64,000 nt of DNA from Bacillus sp. B1-b2 (GTDB lineage: Bacteria; Bacillota; Bacilli; Bacillales; Cytobacillaceae): contig NZ_WEHU01000014.1 in NCBI RefSeq assembly GCF_009183415.1, forward strand, positions 62,001 through 126,000, written 5' to 3'. Under the pieces are notes generated by a model that was given only the letters and a program-made list of their open reading frames with translations, was not told the origin of the DNA and did not search any database. A program made the position numbers and the translations under genes. Shown here in pieces: positions 43,786 through 54,148 of this stretch (its first letter is position 1; each line of letters begins with the position of its first letter).

Positions 43786-43818
43786 GAGCGCTTTTCACTA
43801 AAAGGAGGCGCTCTTTTT
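43786..43818 (+). terminator. Attenuator-like terminator between esxA and yukD
   Basis: GAGCGC (43786-43791) pairs with GCGCTC (43808-43813), extended by TTT/AAA inside, followed by TTTTT. No new promoter is evident before yukD, so partial readthrough would give more EsxA than machinery. Confidence 0.75.
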
Positions 43819-43837
43819 CATTATGGAAGGTGATGTC

Positions 43838-44077
43838 ATGTATATTGAAGTAACAATAGATTTTGCTAAATATAATGGAGAAAATCTAGAACTCCGTCTA
43901 TCAAATTATCATACTGTGAAGAAATTAGTGGATATTGCCTGGCAAACAACGAGTAGGCTAGATGCTCCAAGAGATGGGTATTGGGTAAAAGTATTAAATA
44001 AAAAGAAAGTATTTTCCGGTGAACACCGGTTAGCAGATATCGGAATAATGACAGGCGATAAGATTCAAATATTATAA
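43838..44077 (+). CDS. yukD: YukD/EsaB ubiquitin-like protein
   Basis: A 79-residue ubiquitin-fold protein (MYIEVTIDF at the start, GIMTGDKIQIL at the end), cytosolic partner of the type VII system. The frame opens at ATG 43823, but GAAGGTGAT at 43827-43834 supports ATG 43838, giving the 79-residue length of Bacillus subtilis YukD. Confidence 0.92.
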   Translation: MYIEVTIDFAKYNGENLELRLSNYHTVKKLVDIAWQTTSRLDAPRDGYWVKVLNKKKVFSGEHRLADIGIMTGDKIQIL

Positions 44078-44091
44078 AGGAGCCAGCAAGT

Positions 44092-45321
44092 ATGCCAAAT
44101 GAGTATGCATCCTATATGGAAAAAAAGCTGGATGCTGTTATCCAGAAGGAAGACCAGCAAGTAACATTTAGTTTTCAAATAGAGAAAATTAAGATGAATC
44201 ATCTATTGGAAGTAGGATTTTTGGAAGAAGTTGATAGCCAAATAAAGAGAAATCTTCATAAAATAGAGGACGTTTTACAGATAGAGGTGCAATTGCCTAA
44301 GACTTTTATTTATGACCAAGAAATTTTTTCTTTGAAAAAAAAGGATCGATACATAATAGCTCATCAACTGATTGAAAGGGTTCGAAATCACTCCTTATCA
44401 CGACTACATTTATTTATATGCCCAGAAAATATTGCTGTTGACCAAGGCTTGACTTCTTATTTCCTTCATTATGGGGTGAAGGAGAGTATTCCGCCATATG
44501 AGGAAAATAAAGAAGAAGAGTGGCTCCAACTGAAGGCTATGACAGCCTCACTTGTGGATAATCAATATTCCTTTGATCAATATGTGGCTTACTATGAAAC
44601 ATTGAAATTAAGTGATGATGCAGCAGAAATAATGAAATCAGATGATTATAATAGTCTGCTATCTATCCTTAACCAAGCCATATTGCTAGAAAAAGAGGAA
44701 AGGAATCAGTTGGTCGAACTTCCTAGAAAGAAGTGGAGATGGACCAGGTACGGAATTTGGGCAACAGGAATATTACTAATTCCAGCAATTATCTATTCTA
44801 TCTATAGCCTGTTTTTCCTTCAGCCAAAACATGAAAATATAATCGATGCTCATAGGCATTTTTTAGCAAGTGCATACAGTGATGTTATCAATAATCTCGA
44901 ATCATATGACTTGGATAGTTTGCCTATTGTCACGCAGTATGAATTAGCTACTGCTTACATTTCTAGTGCAGATTTATCTGAAGAACAAAGGTCCACTGTA
45001 CAGAACACTGTTACTCTTCAATCGGATACTAACTATTATGCATATTGGATCAAGATTGGGAGAGGCGAAGCAAAAGAAGCTTTGGAAAATGCTCGTTTTC
45101 TAGAAGATCGTAGTCTTATTATGTATGCGTTATTAGAATATCAGGCAGAAGTACAGAGAGATGATTCACTCAATAGTGAAGAGCGCCAGCAACAAATCAA
45201 TGAAATTGAAAATGAACTGAAAAAATATGAACAAGATATGAAAGATGAATCTACACAGGAGGATAGCCTTCTAGAAGATAGTAATAGCCAGTCAAGTCAA
45301 GAACAGGGCGAGACGCCGTAA
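44092..45321 (+). CDS. yukC: Type VII secretion protein YukC/EssB
   Basis: A 409-residue membrane protein. The N-terminal cytosolic pseudokinase domain (about 1-210) is followed by one membrane helix (about 222-243; GIWATGILLIPAII) and an extracytoplasmic helical domain with an acidic, disordered C-terminus. It links the FtsK-type ATPase to YueB. AAAGGAG precedes ATG 44092. Confidence 0.93.
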   Translation: MPNEYASYMEKKLDAVIQKEDQQVTFSFQIEKIKMNHLLEVGFLEEVDSQIKRNLHKIEDVLQIEVQLPKTFIYDQEIFSLKKKDRYIIAHQLIERVRNHSLSRLHLFICPENIAVDQGLTSYFLHYGVKESIPPYEENKEEEWLQLKAMTASLVDNQYSFDQYVAYYETLKLSDDAAEIMKSDDYNSLLSILNQAILLEKEERNQLVELPRKKWRWTRYGIWATGILLIPAIIYSIYSLFFLQPKHENIIDAHRHFLASAYSDVINNLESYDLDSLPIVTQYELATAYISSADLSEEQRSTVQNTVTLQSDTNYYAYWIKIGRGEAKEALENARFLEDRSLIMYALLEYQAEVQRDDSLNSEERQQQINEIENELKKYEQDMKDESTQEDSLLEDSNSQSSQEQGETP

Positions 45322-45372
45322 GAGATAGATATCTACTAAAAAGATATATTTGGAACAATATGAGGTGATGTA

Positions 45373-48300
45373 ATGTATACGCTGTTTGTTTTCTATAAAC
45401 AAACCTATCATTCAATCAAATTAACAAAAAATAGCAGCGTTTCTATCGGACAGGATTTAGGAAACACCATCACCATTCCAACTGTTACTTCTTCCATCAG
45501 TGTTCAAACCAGTGAGGAAGAAATCGTAAAGTATGTAATAGAATCAAATGAAACGGTGATGGAAAACGAGGAATTTTATCGGCTGAGTTCGGAGAATAAC
45601 GATCTGTCATTGTTTTTGACAGATAAAGAGAAAGTCGAGAGCACTTACTATATTGGAAACCAGACAGAAATTCCATTTATGGTCGTACCAGATTTATCTA
45701 TTGAAACGAAGCAATCTAGAAAAAAGCCAGTCTACTTAGATAGAACACCAATGATGCAAGAAGAAGAAGGATTTTATCTAATTAAAAAACAAGAGCATGT
45801 AGAGATTATTCCTAGCGAATCTACTATTTATTTGAATGGTCTGCAAGTGACAGATATTCAAAAGATGGAGATAGGCGATATGTTGTTCTGGAATGGTATG
45901 AATATTACATTGATAGATGTTGATGTGATTCAAGTGGAGAGTTTATATGGGTATGAAACGGAACTGAAAGAAATTAGCCTTCCACAATCAGAGATGAAGA
46001 AGCGTTATCCAATTTATCGCAGAACACCCAGAATGCTGTATGAATTGCCCGATGAAAAAGTACAGTTATCCTTCCCTGGTCAGGAAGCGAATCATTCTAA
46101 AAGAAGTCTTTGGTTAATTATCCTTCCACCACTAGTTATGCTTATCGTGATGGGACTTGTTGCGTTATTAATACCACGAGGGGTTTTTATCATAATATCT
46201 CTTGTGATGTTTTCTATGACTATTATTACTTCCTCTGTACAGTATTTCAAAGAGAAGTCAACTAGAAAAGAACAAGAAGAAAGAAGAAAGAGAGTTTATT
46301 CTAAATACCTAGAAGACAAGAGGCAAGAGCTTGAGGAACTAGCTTCTAAACAACGAGAGGTACTACTGTTTCATTTTCCTACTTTTGAAAGGATGAAGTA
46401 TTTGACAAGTCAGATCTCTGACCGAATTTGGGAAAGAAGCATGGATAGCAAGGACTTTTTACAGTTTCGATTAGGAACTGGAGATGTTCCATCAAGCTAT
46501 CAGATAACGGTGAATTCTGCTGATTTATCTAATAGGGAAATGGATGAATTAATGGAAAAGTCAAAGAAACTGCAAAGTACATATCAACATTTAGCACAGT
46601 CTCCAGTTACCGCAGATCTTTCAAAAGGTGCCATAGGACTTATTGGAAAGGAAGCAGTATTAAAAAAAGAATTGCACCAAATAATTGGGCAACTAGCATT
46701 TTTTCATAGCTATCATGATGTTAGGTTCATCTTTATTTTTCATGAGGAGGAGTATAAGTATTGGGAATGGATGAAATGGCTCCCGCATTTTCAAATTCCC
46801 CAATCTTTTGCTAAAGGATTTATTTACAATGAACAGACAAGAGATCAGCTATTATCATCTATATATGAGTTAATCAGGGAAAGAGATATGGAAGAGGCAG
46901 ATGAAAAAACTCGCTCTACTCCCCATTTTGTATTTATAGTCACCAATCAGGAACTTATTGCAGAGCATGTAATTTTAGAATATCTGGAAGGACAGCATCA
47001 GCATTTAGGTATATCGGTTATTTTTGCTGCAGAAGCAAAGGAGAGCTTTTCAAATAATATACATACATTACTTCGATATGTGAATACAAAACAGGGCGAT
47101 ATATTAATTCAAAATAAGAGTGCTGTGCAAATTCCGTTTTCTCTGGATGACCATACAACTACTAGTAATGAAGAGTATGCCCGCATGCTAAAAACATTAA
47201 ATCACCAGGTGGGGATAACTAACTCCATACCAGAAACAGTTTCGTTTATGGAAATGCTACGTGTAAAAGATGTAGATGATATACCTATTAAAGAGAATTG
47301 GTTGACAAACGAGTCTGCTAAAACCCTGGCTGCTCCTATTGGGCTAAAGGGTAAATCTGATATTGTCTACTTAAATCTCCATGAAAAAGCTCATGGACCA
47401 CATGGATTGTTGGCAGGTACCACTGGATCCGGAAAAAGTGAACTATTGCAAACTTATATTTTGTCGCTTGCTGTTCATTATCATCCACATGAGGTAGCCT
47501 TTTTGCTTATTGACTATAAAGGTGGTGGGATGGCGCAACCATTCCGAAATATGCCGCATTTACTGGGAACTATCACCAATATTGAAGGAAGCAAAAACTT
47601 TAGTAATCGTGCTCTTGCCTCCATTAAGAGCGAACTTAAACGAAGACAACGATTGTTTGATCAGTATGAAGTGAATCATATTAACGACTATACAAGTTTG
47701 TATAAAAGAGGAGAAACAAAGGAGCCACTGCCACATTTATTCCTTATTTCTGATGAGTTTGCTGAGCTGAAAAGTGAAGAACCTGAGTTTATTAAAGAAC
47801 TGGTAAGTGCTGCACGAATAGGTAGAAGTTTAGGTGTGCATCTAATTTTAGCGACGCAGAAGCCTGGAGGAGTTATTGACGCACAGATCTGGAGTAATGC
47901 TCGTTTTCGAATTGGTCTTAAGGTACAGAATGCAGAAGATAGCAGGGAAATATTAAAGAACGGTGATGCTGCTTCCCTTACTGCTACTGGAAGAGGATAT
48001 CTGCAAGTTGGTAATAATGAGGTGTATGAATTATTTCAATCTGCATGGAGTGGTGCTAACTATCAAGAAGATTCTTCGCAAATGGAAGATGAGATTGCTC
48101 TGGTTACGGATCTCGGCTTAATTCCTTTATCTGAGCTATCTGTCCACGAAACACAGAAAACGCAAGCAAACAGTGAGATTGATGTAATTGTAGAAAGGAT
48201 AGAAGAACTGCAGAAACAGCTGAAGCTAGCTAAGATATCGAGTCCTTGGCTCCCGCCATTGTCTCCGCGAATTTATCGTCCAGATATGAAGCCTGATGAA

Positions 48301-49860
48301 AACCGCAAAAAAATCAATTTAGCTGTGATAGATGATCCGGAAACACAAAGTCAATCGCTATATTCTTATACCTTACTAGAAGACGGAAATGTGGGGGTTT
48401 TTGGCACTTCTGGATATGGAAAAACACAGAGCATTATTTCTCTTCTTATGGGAATCGCAGAAAACTTTTCGCCTGAAGAGGCTCATTTCTATCTAATGGA
48501 TTTTGGAAATGGTGGATTAATGCCACTAAAACAACTCCCGCATGTCGGAGATTTATTTTTAATGGATGAACAGCAGAAAATTAACAAATTTATTTCTATT
48601 TTGCAAGGGGAGATAAATAGTAGGAAGCAGTTGTTTGTGCAAAAGGAAGTAAGTTCTATCTCTATGTATAACCAGCTTAGTGAAGAAAAGCTTCCTGTTT
48701 GGATTATCGTGATAGACAATTACGATATTGTAAGAGATGAAATGCCTGAATTGGAGACACAATTGAATCAATTTGCAAGAGATGGTCAATCATTGGGAAT
48801 TAATATGATTTTTAGTGCCACTCGTGTAAGCTCTATTCGAGCATCTTTAATGAATAACTTACGGACAAAATTGGTGCATTATTTAATGGACCAAACAGAA
48901 GCGTATTCCATATTGGGGAGAACTTCATTTGAGCCAGAGCCTGTTCCAGGAAGGGCTATTATAAAAAAAGAAGGTACTTATTTTACTCAAATATTACTTC
49001 CTACCATTGGAGATAGTGATTATGACCAATTAACAGAATTAAAGGCATCCATCCAAACTTTACGAGAGAAATACTCATCATCTAGTATGCCTAAGAGAAT
49101 TCCAATGCTACCGAAAGAGCTGACTACCATCACTTTTAAAGACTACATTAAAGAAGAAAAGTCAGTTAATCTATTGCCTATTGGTTTAGACGAGGAATCA
49201 GTTCAGTCTGTATCTATCGATTTTCATGTAATGAATCATCTTCTGATTTTAGGTCAAGCTCAGAAAGGAAAATCAAATGTTATTAAACTTCTTATAAACC
49301 AGGCCATCCAAATGGGAGGGTCAAGGATTGGAGTTTGGGACTCAATTAATCGAGGATTAGTTCATTTATCAGATAGCGATCAAGTTGATTATCTTCCTGA
49401 AAAAGACTCTGTTGCTAAGTGGCTGGAGTCCACTGAAGAATTGCTGCTGGAACGAAATCGACAATATGATCAAGCGATTTTAGAAGGAAAGTCAATACCA
49501 AGCTTTCATCCATTATTATTGGTTGTAGATGGCTATGGAAGATTGCTCCAGCAACTAGATAATAGAATACAGGATAACATAGTGAGATTAATGAAAAATT
49601 ATAGCCATTTAGGATTTCATATAGTAGTTTCAGGAAGTGTAAATGAACTAACAAAGGGCTATGATCCATTGACATTAGAAATAAAACAAATTAGGCAAGC
49701 ATTGTTACTTATGAAGAAATCAGAACAATCGTTGTATACCTTGTCTTATGATCGAAAAGAACCAGAAATTCAGCCAGGCTATGGGTATTATATAAAAAAT
49801 GGAGTTGAGAGAAAAATTCAAATTCCATTAGTGCTTACGGAGAGGAAGGTATATTCTTGA
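45373..49860 (+). CDS. yukBA: Type VII secretion ATPase YukBA/EssC
   Basis: A 1495-residue motor protein. Two N-terminal FHA domains (about 1-190), two membrane helices (about 243-290) and a coiled stalk lead to three FtsK/SpoIIIE-type ATPase domains with Walker A loops GTTGSGKSE (near residue 682), GTSGYGKTQ (near 1010) and GQAQKGKSN (near 1294). DEF in LISDEFAEL is the first Walker B. All three P-loops are intact. It is a single gene rather than a split yukB/yukA. Its stop overlaps the start of yueB. Confidence 0.95.
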   Translation: MYTLFVFYKQTYHSIKLTKNSSVSIGQDLGNTITIPTVTSSISVQTSEEEIVKYVIESNETVMENEEFYRLSSENNDLSLFLTDKEKVESTYYIGNQTEIPFMVVPDLSIETKQSRKKPVYLDRTPMMQEEEGFYLIKKQEHVEIIPSESTIYLNGLQVTDIQKMEIGDMLFWNGMNITLIDVDVIQVESLYGYETELKEISLPQSEMKKRYPIYRRTPRMLYELPDEKVQLSFPGQEANHSKRSLWLIILPPLVMLIVMGLVALLIPRGVFIIISLVMFSMTIITSSVQYFKEKSTRKEQEERRKRVYSKYLEDKRQELEELASKQREVLLFHFPTFERMKYLTSQISDRIWERSMDSKDFLQFRLGTGDVPSSYQITVNSADLSNREMDELMEKSKKLQSTYQHLAQSPVTADLSKGAIGLIGKEAVLKKELHQIIGQLAFFHSYHDVRFIFIFHEEEYKYWEWMKWLPHFQIPQSFAKGFIYNEQTRDQLLSSIYELIRERDMEEADEKTRSTPHFVFIVTNQELIAEHVILEYLEGQHQHLGISVIFAAEAKESFSNNIHTLLRYVNTKQGDILIQNKSAVQIPFSLDDHTTTSNEEYARMLKTLNHQVGITNSIPETVSFMEMLRVKDVDDIPIKENWLTNESAKTLAAPIGLKGKSDIVYLNLHEKAHGPHGLLAGTTGSGKSELLQTYILSLAVHYHPHEVAFLLIDYKGGGMAQPFRNMPHLLGTITNIEGSKNFSNRALASIKSELKRRQRLFDQYEVNHINDYTSLYKRGETKEPLPHLFLISDEFAELKSEEPEFIKELVSAARIGRSLGVHLILATQKPGGVIDAQIWSNARFRIGLKVQNAEDSREILKNGDAASLTATGRGYLQVGNNEVYELFQSAWSGANYQEDSSQMEDEIALVTDLGLIPLSELSVHETQKTQANSEIDVIVERIEELQKQLKLAKISSPWLPPLSPRIYRPDMKPDENRKKINLAVIDDPETQSQSLYSYTLLEDGNVGVFGTSGYGKTQSIISLLMGIAENFSPEEAHFYLMDFGNGGLMPLKQLPHVGDLFLMDEQQKINKFISILQGEINSRKQLFVQKEVSSISMYNQLSEEKLPVWIIVIDNYDIVRDEMPELETQLNQFARDGQSLGINMIFSATRVSSIRASLMNNLRTKLVHYLMDQTEAYSILGRTSFEPEPVPGRAIIKKEGTYFTQILLPTIGDSDYDQLTELKASIQTLREKYSSSSMPKRIPMLPKELTTITFKDYIKEEKSVNLLPIGLDEESVQSVSIDFHVMNHLLILGQAQKGKSNVIKLLINQAIQMGGSRIGVWDSINRGLVHLSDSDQVDYLPEKDSVAKWLESTEELLLERNRQYDQAILEGKSIPSFHPLLLVVDGYGRLLQQLDNRIQDNIVRLMKNYSHLGFHIVVSGSVNELTKGYDPLTLEIKQIRQALLLMKKSEQSLYTLSYDRKEPEIQPGYGYYIKNGVERKIQIPLVLTERKVYS

Positions 49861-52850
49861 TGAGGAAATTTACATTGTGGAAGATGATTCTAGCTCTGGT
49901 AGTCATAATCGGCTTACCTGTGTTGTTTTTTCAGTTAATTGGAGATAATCCTTTTCTGGAAAAGCCTAATACAACAAATACTATTGCCATTGTGAATGAA
50001 GATGCAGGAGTTGAAGTTGCTGGGGAACAGACATATTTAGGAGGAGATGTTTCTTCTATTCTTACTAATAATTCTCCCTTCGAGTGGACAGTTGTCTCTA
50101 GAAGTGCAGGAGAAAATGGATTGAGAAATCAAAAATATGATGCCGTTATCTATGTTCCTTCTAATTTTTCTGAACAAATAATGGCATATGAAGAAGAAAA
50201 TCCAAGTAAAGTTACATTTAATTATAATGTACAAAGTCAGTTAAATGCAGTAAATACAGAAAAAGTGAATTTAGAGATAGAAAAAGCAACAAAACGGGCA
50301 AATGAACGTATCAGTTCTTTATACTGGAATTATGTAGCAGATGATATGGAAATGGTACGCTCAGAATTTGAAGAAATCTTGCAAAAGGAACTAGACTTTC
50401 AGCAGACTATGCTTGCTTTTTATAAACCAAGTTCTAAAAACCTTGCAGATCAGATTCTAGATCAGGAAGCGGTATTAAAGTCGATGAAGTCATCGATTGA
50501 TCAGATCGGGATACATAATGACAGCCAGAATCAATCTATGAAGTCATTTGCTGAAGATTTGACTAGTTTAGTTGATTTTATCAAAACCTATGAAGAGTAT
50601 CAGCAACAACAAAAGCAAAAATTGACAGAAATGCAGACAGTTGCTATTTCCACTGTGAATGCAGCTACAGAAGCTGTCTCACCTTATTTTGAAGAACAGT
50701 CACTTAGTTTATTTGAAAATAATAAGCAACTAACAAGTAATGTTAATTCTCTATATGATCAGTTGGGTACGAGCAAACAGTTATTAACAGATTTAAAAGA
50801 CAATAGATTAATTGCTTTGGAAGAACAAACAAAAGCAATTTATGAATATCAGAGCAGAGTGCTAGATTATTATCAGCAACTCATTGATACGGGATCACTA
50901 GACTCCTTTCAAGAAAAAATAATTCAAACGAAAGAAAGATTGACAGAAGGGGAAGGAAGTTTGTTACCTGAAGCACCTCCAGAAAATCCGGAATTCCCTG
51001 ATCTTCCTATAGTAGATGAAGAAAGTGATGCCACTGAGAAAGTGACAGTAACGGGTATTACCCATTCAGGAGTAATTTCTACTATAGTTAAAGAAGAAAA
51101 CAAGGAAATACAAACAACAAGTACTAAAGAACAGGTTGAACAAATAGAAAAACTGCTGAATAAGCTTCAAGAATTTTTGAAAGCAGATAAGCAAATTCCC
51201 TTTGAAAGTAGAGAACAACTAGAGTTACAAATCGCAGACATTCAAATAAAAGTACAGGAAGTGAAACAATCACTTCAAACAAATGATGGGGACAACAAAC
51301 ATATAATTGAATTACTTAATGACAAAATTATTTCCCTTCTCACAGATAATGAAACGTTAGGAAACACAATTAAGGAGCTTACAAATAATAAAGAATCGCT
51401 TAGTGAAGAGAATAGACTTCTGAAAGAATACATGAAATCTCTGACAGAGGTAAATGATCAACTGAGAGAACAGTTGACGATGCTTACAGATAATATGAAT
51501 TCCATTTTAACGAGAATAGAAGAGAAAGAACAGGTAATCTTGGAGTCAAGTGCACTTTCCGAGCAAAGGAAGTCTGTCCTTCAAGAATGGTTTAATCGTG
51601 AATTTCTTACCGGAGATATGATGGATTTACTCTATTATTATGCTTATCTTGATCAATATGAAACGATACTAACCAATATGCTTTCTGAAAACAAAGCAAA
51701 AAATGAAGTAATGAAAAATGAGCAATTTCTCACAGAACTTGCCCAAATTTTTCAGTTAACAGAAGCGGAAACTAATTCGTGGATAGATATGGAATCAAAA
51801 TTGCCTACAGTGGAAGATGGATTGACAACACTTCAAGATCAATTTGTTGTGTTTTTAGCTAAAGCAAGAGAAAGTCTTGACTCCCATCAGACGAAATTAG
51901 CACAAAGTCTAACAGAGGTGAAAACAGAAGGAGAGGCATTGCTTCAGCAAATAAAGCAAGGAGAACAAACGATGGTGCAGGAGACTGGTTCTACACGAGG
52001 AGCACAGCTAGCAACTGTCCATTTAGGAATCTTAGAGCAAATGGCTACTATTCATTCTTCCTTGAAAGAAGCAGGAGAGCATCAGCAGACAGTAATTGAT
52101 CAGACGAATGAGCTACATCAAGAAGTTTCTAATGTGCAAACAGATGCAGATACCTTGAATAATAAATGGGCAACTAATGTCAATTCAACTAAGTTGATCA
52201 AGGACGATGTATTTAATGTGCTACAAAATACATTTATTGAAGGGCAGTCTAATGGAGATGTATATAATTTCTTGTCTAGTCCCCTTCAATTAACAGCAGG
52301 AGCGAGCGAAACAAAGCAGGAAAAAAATATACCACCAGTGGTTGTGTTGTTTATTGTCCTAATTAGTAGCTTACTAATTGGATATACAACGTATTATTTT
52401 AATAGTATTCCACTATGGGTTCGGGGAACTATGTTCACCTTATTAAATTTAATTGTTGGTTTTATCATAAGTTTATTTGGAATAGATATCTATGAACTTT
52501 CGCAAACAAGTACCATACAATGGACGATATTTACCATTCTTTTAATATTAGTAAGTTCAAGCATAATTGCAGTAAGTTTTGCTGCGCAAAAGCTTATTGG
52601 CTTATTCATTACAGTTGGAATGATTATCCTATATGTAACGCCGCTATTAGCACTCACAACGCCAAATTTCACTTTTAATGATCCGATGTCTAAGGTCTAT
52701 ATGTCTATTCAATATGGAACACAATCATTATTTACTCCAGCAGCTATCATTCTATTAGTTGGGTTTATCATACTGATAGCAGTCGAGATTCTAATAGAGA
52801 GATGGAATAGGCGAGATATTAAGGATGATTCAAATAATGCATCTATTTAG
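49860..52850 (+). CDS. yueB: Type VII secretion protein YueB/EsaA
   Basis: A 996-residue membrane protein. One N-terminal helix (about residues 10-28), a very long extracellular coiled-coil region with an acidic Pro-rich break near residues 365-380, and about six C-terminal helices (from residue 820). In Bacillus subtilis YueB is the receptor of phage SPP1, so this ectodomain is a likely phage-binding surface. ATG 49860 overlaps the yukBA TGA; TTG 49857 is less likely. Confidence 0.92.
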   Translation: MRKFTLWKMILALVVIIGLPVLFFQLIGDNPFLEKPNTTNTIAIVNEDAGVEVAGEQTYLGGDVSSILTNNSPFEWTVVSRSAGENGLRNQKYDAVIYVPSNFSEQIMAYEEENPSKVTFNYNVQSQLNAVNTEKVNLEIEKATKRANERISSLYWNYVADDMEMVRSEFEEILQKELDFQQTMLAFYKPSSKNLADQILDQEAVLKSMKSSIDQIGIHNDSQNQSMKSFAEDLTSLVDFIKTYEEYQQQQKQKLTEMQTVAISTVNAATEAVSPYFEEQSLSLFENNKQLTSNVNSLYDQLGTSKQLLTDLKDNRLIALEEQTKAIYEYQSRVLDYYQQLIDTGSLDSFQEKIIQTKERLTEGEGSLLPEAPPENPEFPDLPIVDEESDATEKVTVTGITHSGVISTIVKEENKEIQTTSTKEQVEQIEKLLNKLQEFLKADKQIPFESREQLELQIADIQIKVQEVKQSLQTNDGDNKHIIELLNDKIISLLTDNETLGNTIKELTNNKESLSEENRLLKEYMKSLTEVNDQLREQLTMLTDNMNSILTRIEEKEQVILESSALSEQRKSVLQEWFNREFLTGDMMDLLYYYAYLDQYETILTNMLSENKAKNEVMKNEQFLTELAQIFQLTEAETNSWIDMESKLPTVEDGLTTLQDQFVVFLAKARESLDSHQTKLAQSLTEVKTEGEALLQQIKQGEQTMVQETGSTRGAQLATVHLGILEQMATIHSSLKEAGEHQQTVIDQTNELHQEVSNVQTDADTLNNKWATNVNSTKLIKDDVFNVLQNTFIEGQSNGDVYNFLSSPLQLTAGASETKQEKNIPPVVVLFIVLISSLLIGYTTYYFNSIPLWVRGTMFTLLNLIVGFIISLFGIDIYELSQTSTIQWTIFTILLILVSSSIIAVSFAAQKLIGLFITVGMIILYVTPLLALTTPNFTFNDPMSKVYMSIQYGTQSLFTPAAIILLVGFIILIAVEILIERWNRRDIKDDSNNASI

Positions 52851-53352
52851 TAAATCTATTCTTTTTTTACTAGGATTCATGACATTTTTCTTGTTGGCAG
52901 AGGAACATGCAAAGGCAAATACTGACACTAGGATAGATGATTTACAGCCAAATGAATATGAAAGCGAACGAGATCAAAAGGATACTAACCTTCTTAAAGA
53001 ATCAAGAACTTCATCTAGATCGGATGCTTTGTCTGCAGAAAAGCGTGAGATTACATTTGATGGAAGTAAGGTGAATAACTTTGATGAATGGAAAGACCTG
53101 CTCTTTACTAATGAAATAGAAACGAAAAAGCCTATTATTAGTCAAGCAGAGAAGCTACAGCTATTTACCAGTAATGAGGTGGATAGGCAATATAGAATGG
53201 ATACCTCTGAACAGGATGGAGCATCCATGCAGTCTATGGCAGTATTGATAACAATACTGGCGGTCTTCTGTCTGTTACTTCTTATTTTAGTATTGGTTGT
53301 TTTTTTCCGTTCTAATAGAAAGACATCTCCTAATAAGAATGGTTTATCATAA
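52837..53352 (+). CDS. yueC: Type VII secretion protein YueC/EssA
   Basis: A protein of about 171 residues with an N-terminal signal-like helix, an acidic extracytoplasmic segment, and one C-terminal membrane helix (MAVLITILAVFCLLLLILVL). Length and topology match EssA. It overlaps yueB. Either ATG 52825 or 52837 may start it; AAGGA favours the second with a long spacing of 11. It ends the secretion operon. Confidence 0.85.
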   Translation: MHLFSKSILFLLGFMTFFLLAEEHAKANTDTRIDDLQPNEYESERDQKDTNLLKESRTSSRSDALSAEKREITFDGSKVNNFDEWKDLLFTNEIETKKPIISQAEKLQLFTSNEVDRQYRMDTSEQDGASMQSMAVLITILAVFCLLLLILVLVVFFRSNRKTSPNKNGLS

Positions 53353-53488
53353 AAAAGCTAAGAATCTTAAGTCATGGAAGTTTATATTAACCAGAGTGGT
53401 TATTTACTTTGTCTGAGGTTAAGGATAACTAAACAGACCGTCCTTAAGACTGTATTAATTTTTAAATAACTTAAGTTAAATAAGAAGA

Positions 53489-53530
53489 AGCCCAAGCTAT
53501 TACTCTATTTTGTAATAACTTGGGTTTTTC
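53489..53530 (+). terminator. Terminator of the type VII operon
   Basis: CCCAAG-C-TATTAC (53491-53503) pairs with GTAATA-A-CTTGGG (53512-53524), followed by TTTTTC. Confidence 0.88.
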
Positions 53531-53570
53531 TTTAACTTGAATTCATCGAAGAGTTCACTTATAAAAACTT

Positions 53571-53634
53571 ATCTATTGAAAAATAAAAAGGTGTTTATAT
53601 ACAAACAAGTCAGGCAATACACGCTAAATCTGGA
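53571..53634 (+). pseudogene. Fragment of an M20 amidohydrolase gene
   Basis: About 60 bases match the 5' part of the gene at 40654-41859 (from 40693). A core of about 28 identical bases encodes VYIQTSQAIHAK in the parent; small indels break the frame. Nothing further of the gene is recognisable. Confidence 0.75.
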
Positions 53635-53751
53635 AAGTTATATTTGGTAAAAGTTTGAATGAAATAATAAAGGGTATAAAAGTAGAAAACAGATAACGAT
53701 CCAATTACTATATAACAATTAGAAATCTTCAGTAGCTAGGAGATGAATATA

Positions 53752-54084
53752 ATGAGTAAAATCGTTAATTGGTTTATAGAACCATTTCAAATCTTTTGGT
53801 CCGAATTTCAGTATTTACGAAATTCAAAGAAAGATAGTAATAGACCGGATAAGGAGAAGGGAAGGATAAAGGAGCTTCAAGGATTTAACTTTCTATTGCT
53901 TCTTGTTTACAGTATCTTTTTTGTTACCTTTTACGTGTATGTAATTATGGTTTTTATTGTAGGTATTGAGGCATTGCTAGGAGTTCTCTTTGGATTTTTA
54001 TTGATGGCTCTTATTAAATGGGTGCAGAAGAATAAATATTTTAAAAGACGAGATGCTTTTATCAAAAATGATGCTCTTTTATAG
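53752..54084 (+). CDS. Hypothetical membrane protein
   Basis: A roughly 110-residue protein with a Trp/Phe-rich amphipathic N-terminus, a charged loop (KDSNRPDKEKGRIKE), two or three membrane helices (about residues 47-95) and a Lys/Arg-rich tail. The frame opens at ATG 53743, which overlaps the TAGGAGATGA ribosome site, so ATG 53752 is preferred. No family recognised. Confidence 0.6.
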   Translation: MSKIVNWFIEPFQIFWSEFQYLRNSKKDSNRPDKEKGRIKELQGFNFLLLLVYSIFFVTFYVYVIMVFIVGIEALLGVLFGFLLMALIKWVQKNKYFKRRDAFIKNDALL

Positions 54085-54098
54085 GATCGTAAAGTAGG

Positions 54099-54131
54099 TC
54101 GGGGGGTGTTTAATGTACCCCCGATTTTTTT
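54099..54131 (+). terminator. Terminator after the membrane protein gene
   Basis: TCGGGGG (54099-54105) pairs with CCCCCGA (54118-54124), followed by TTTTTTT. Confidence 0.92.
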
Positions 54132-54148
54132 CTGCTGATTATTATTAC

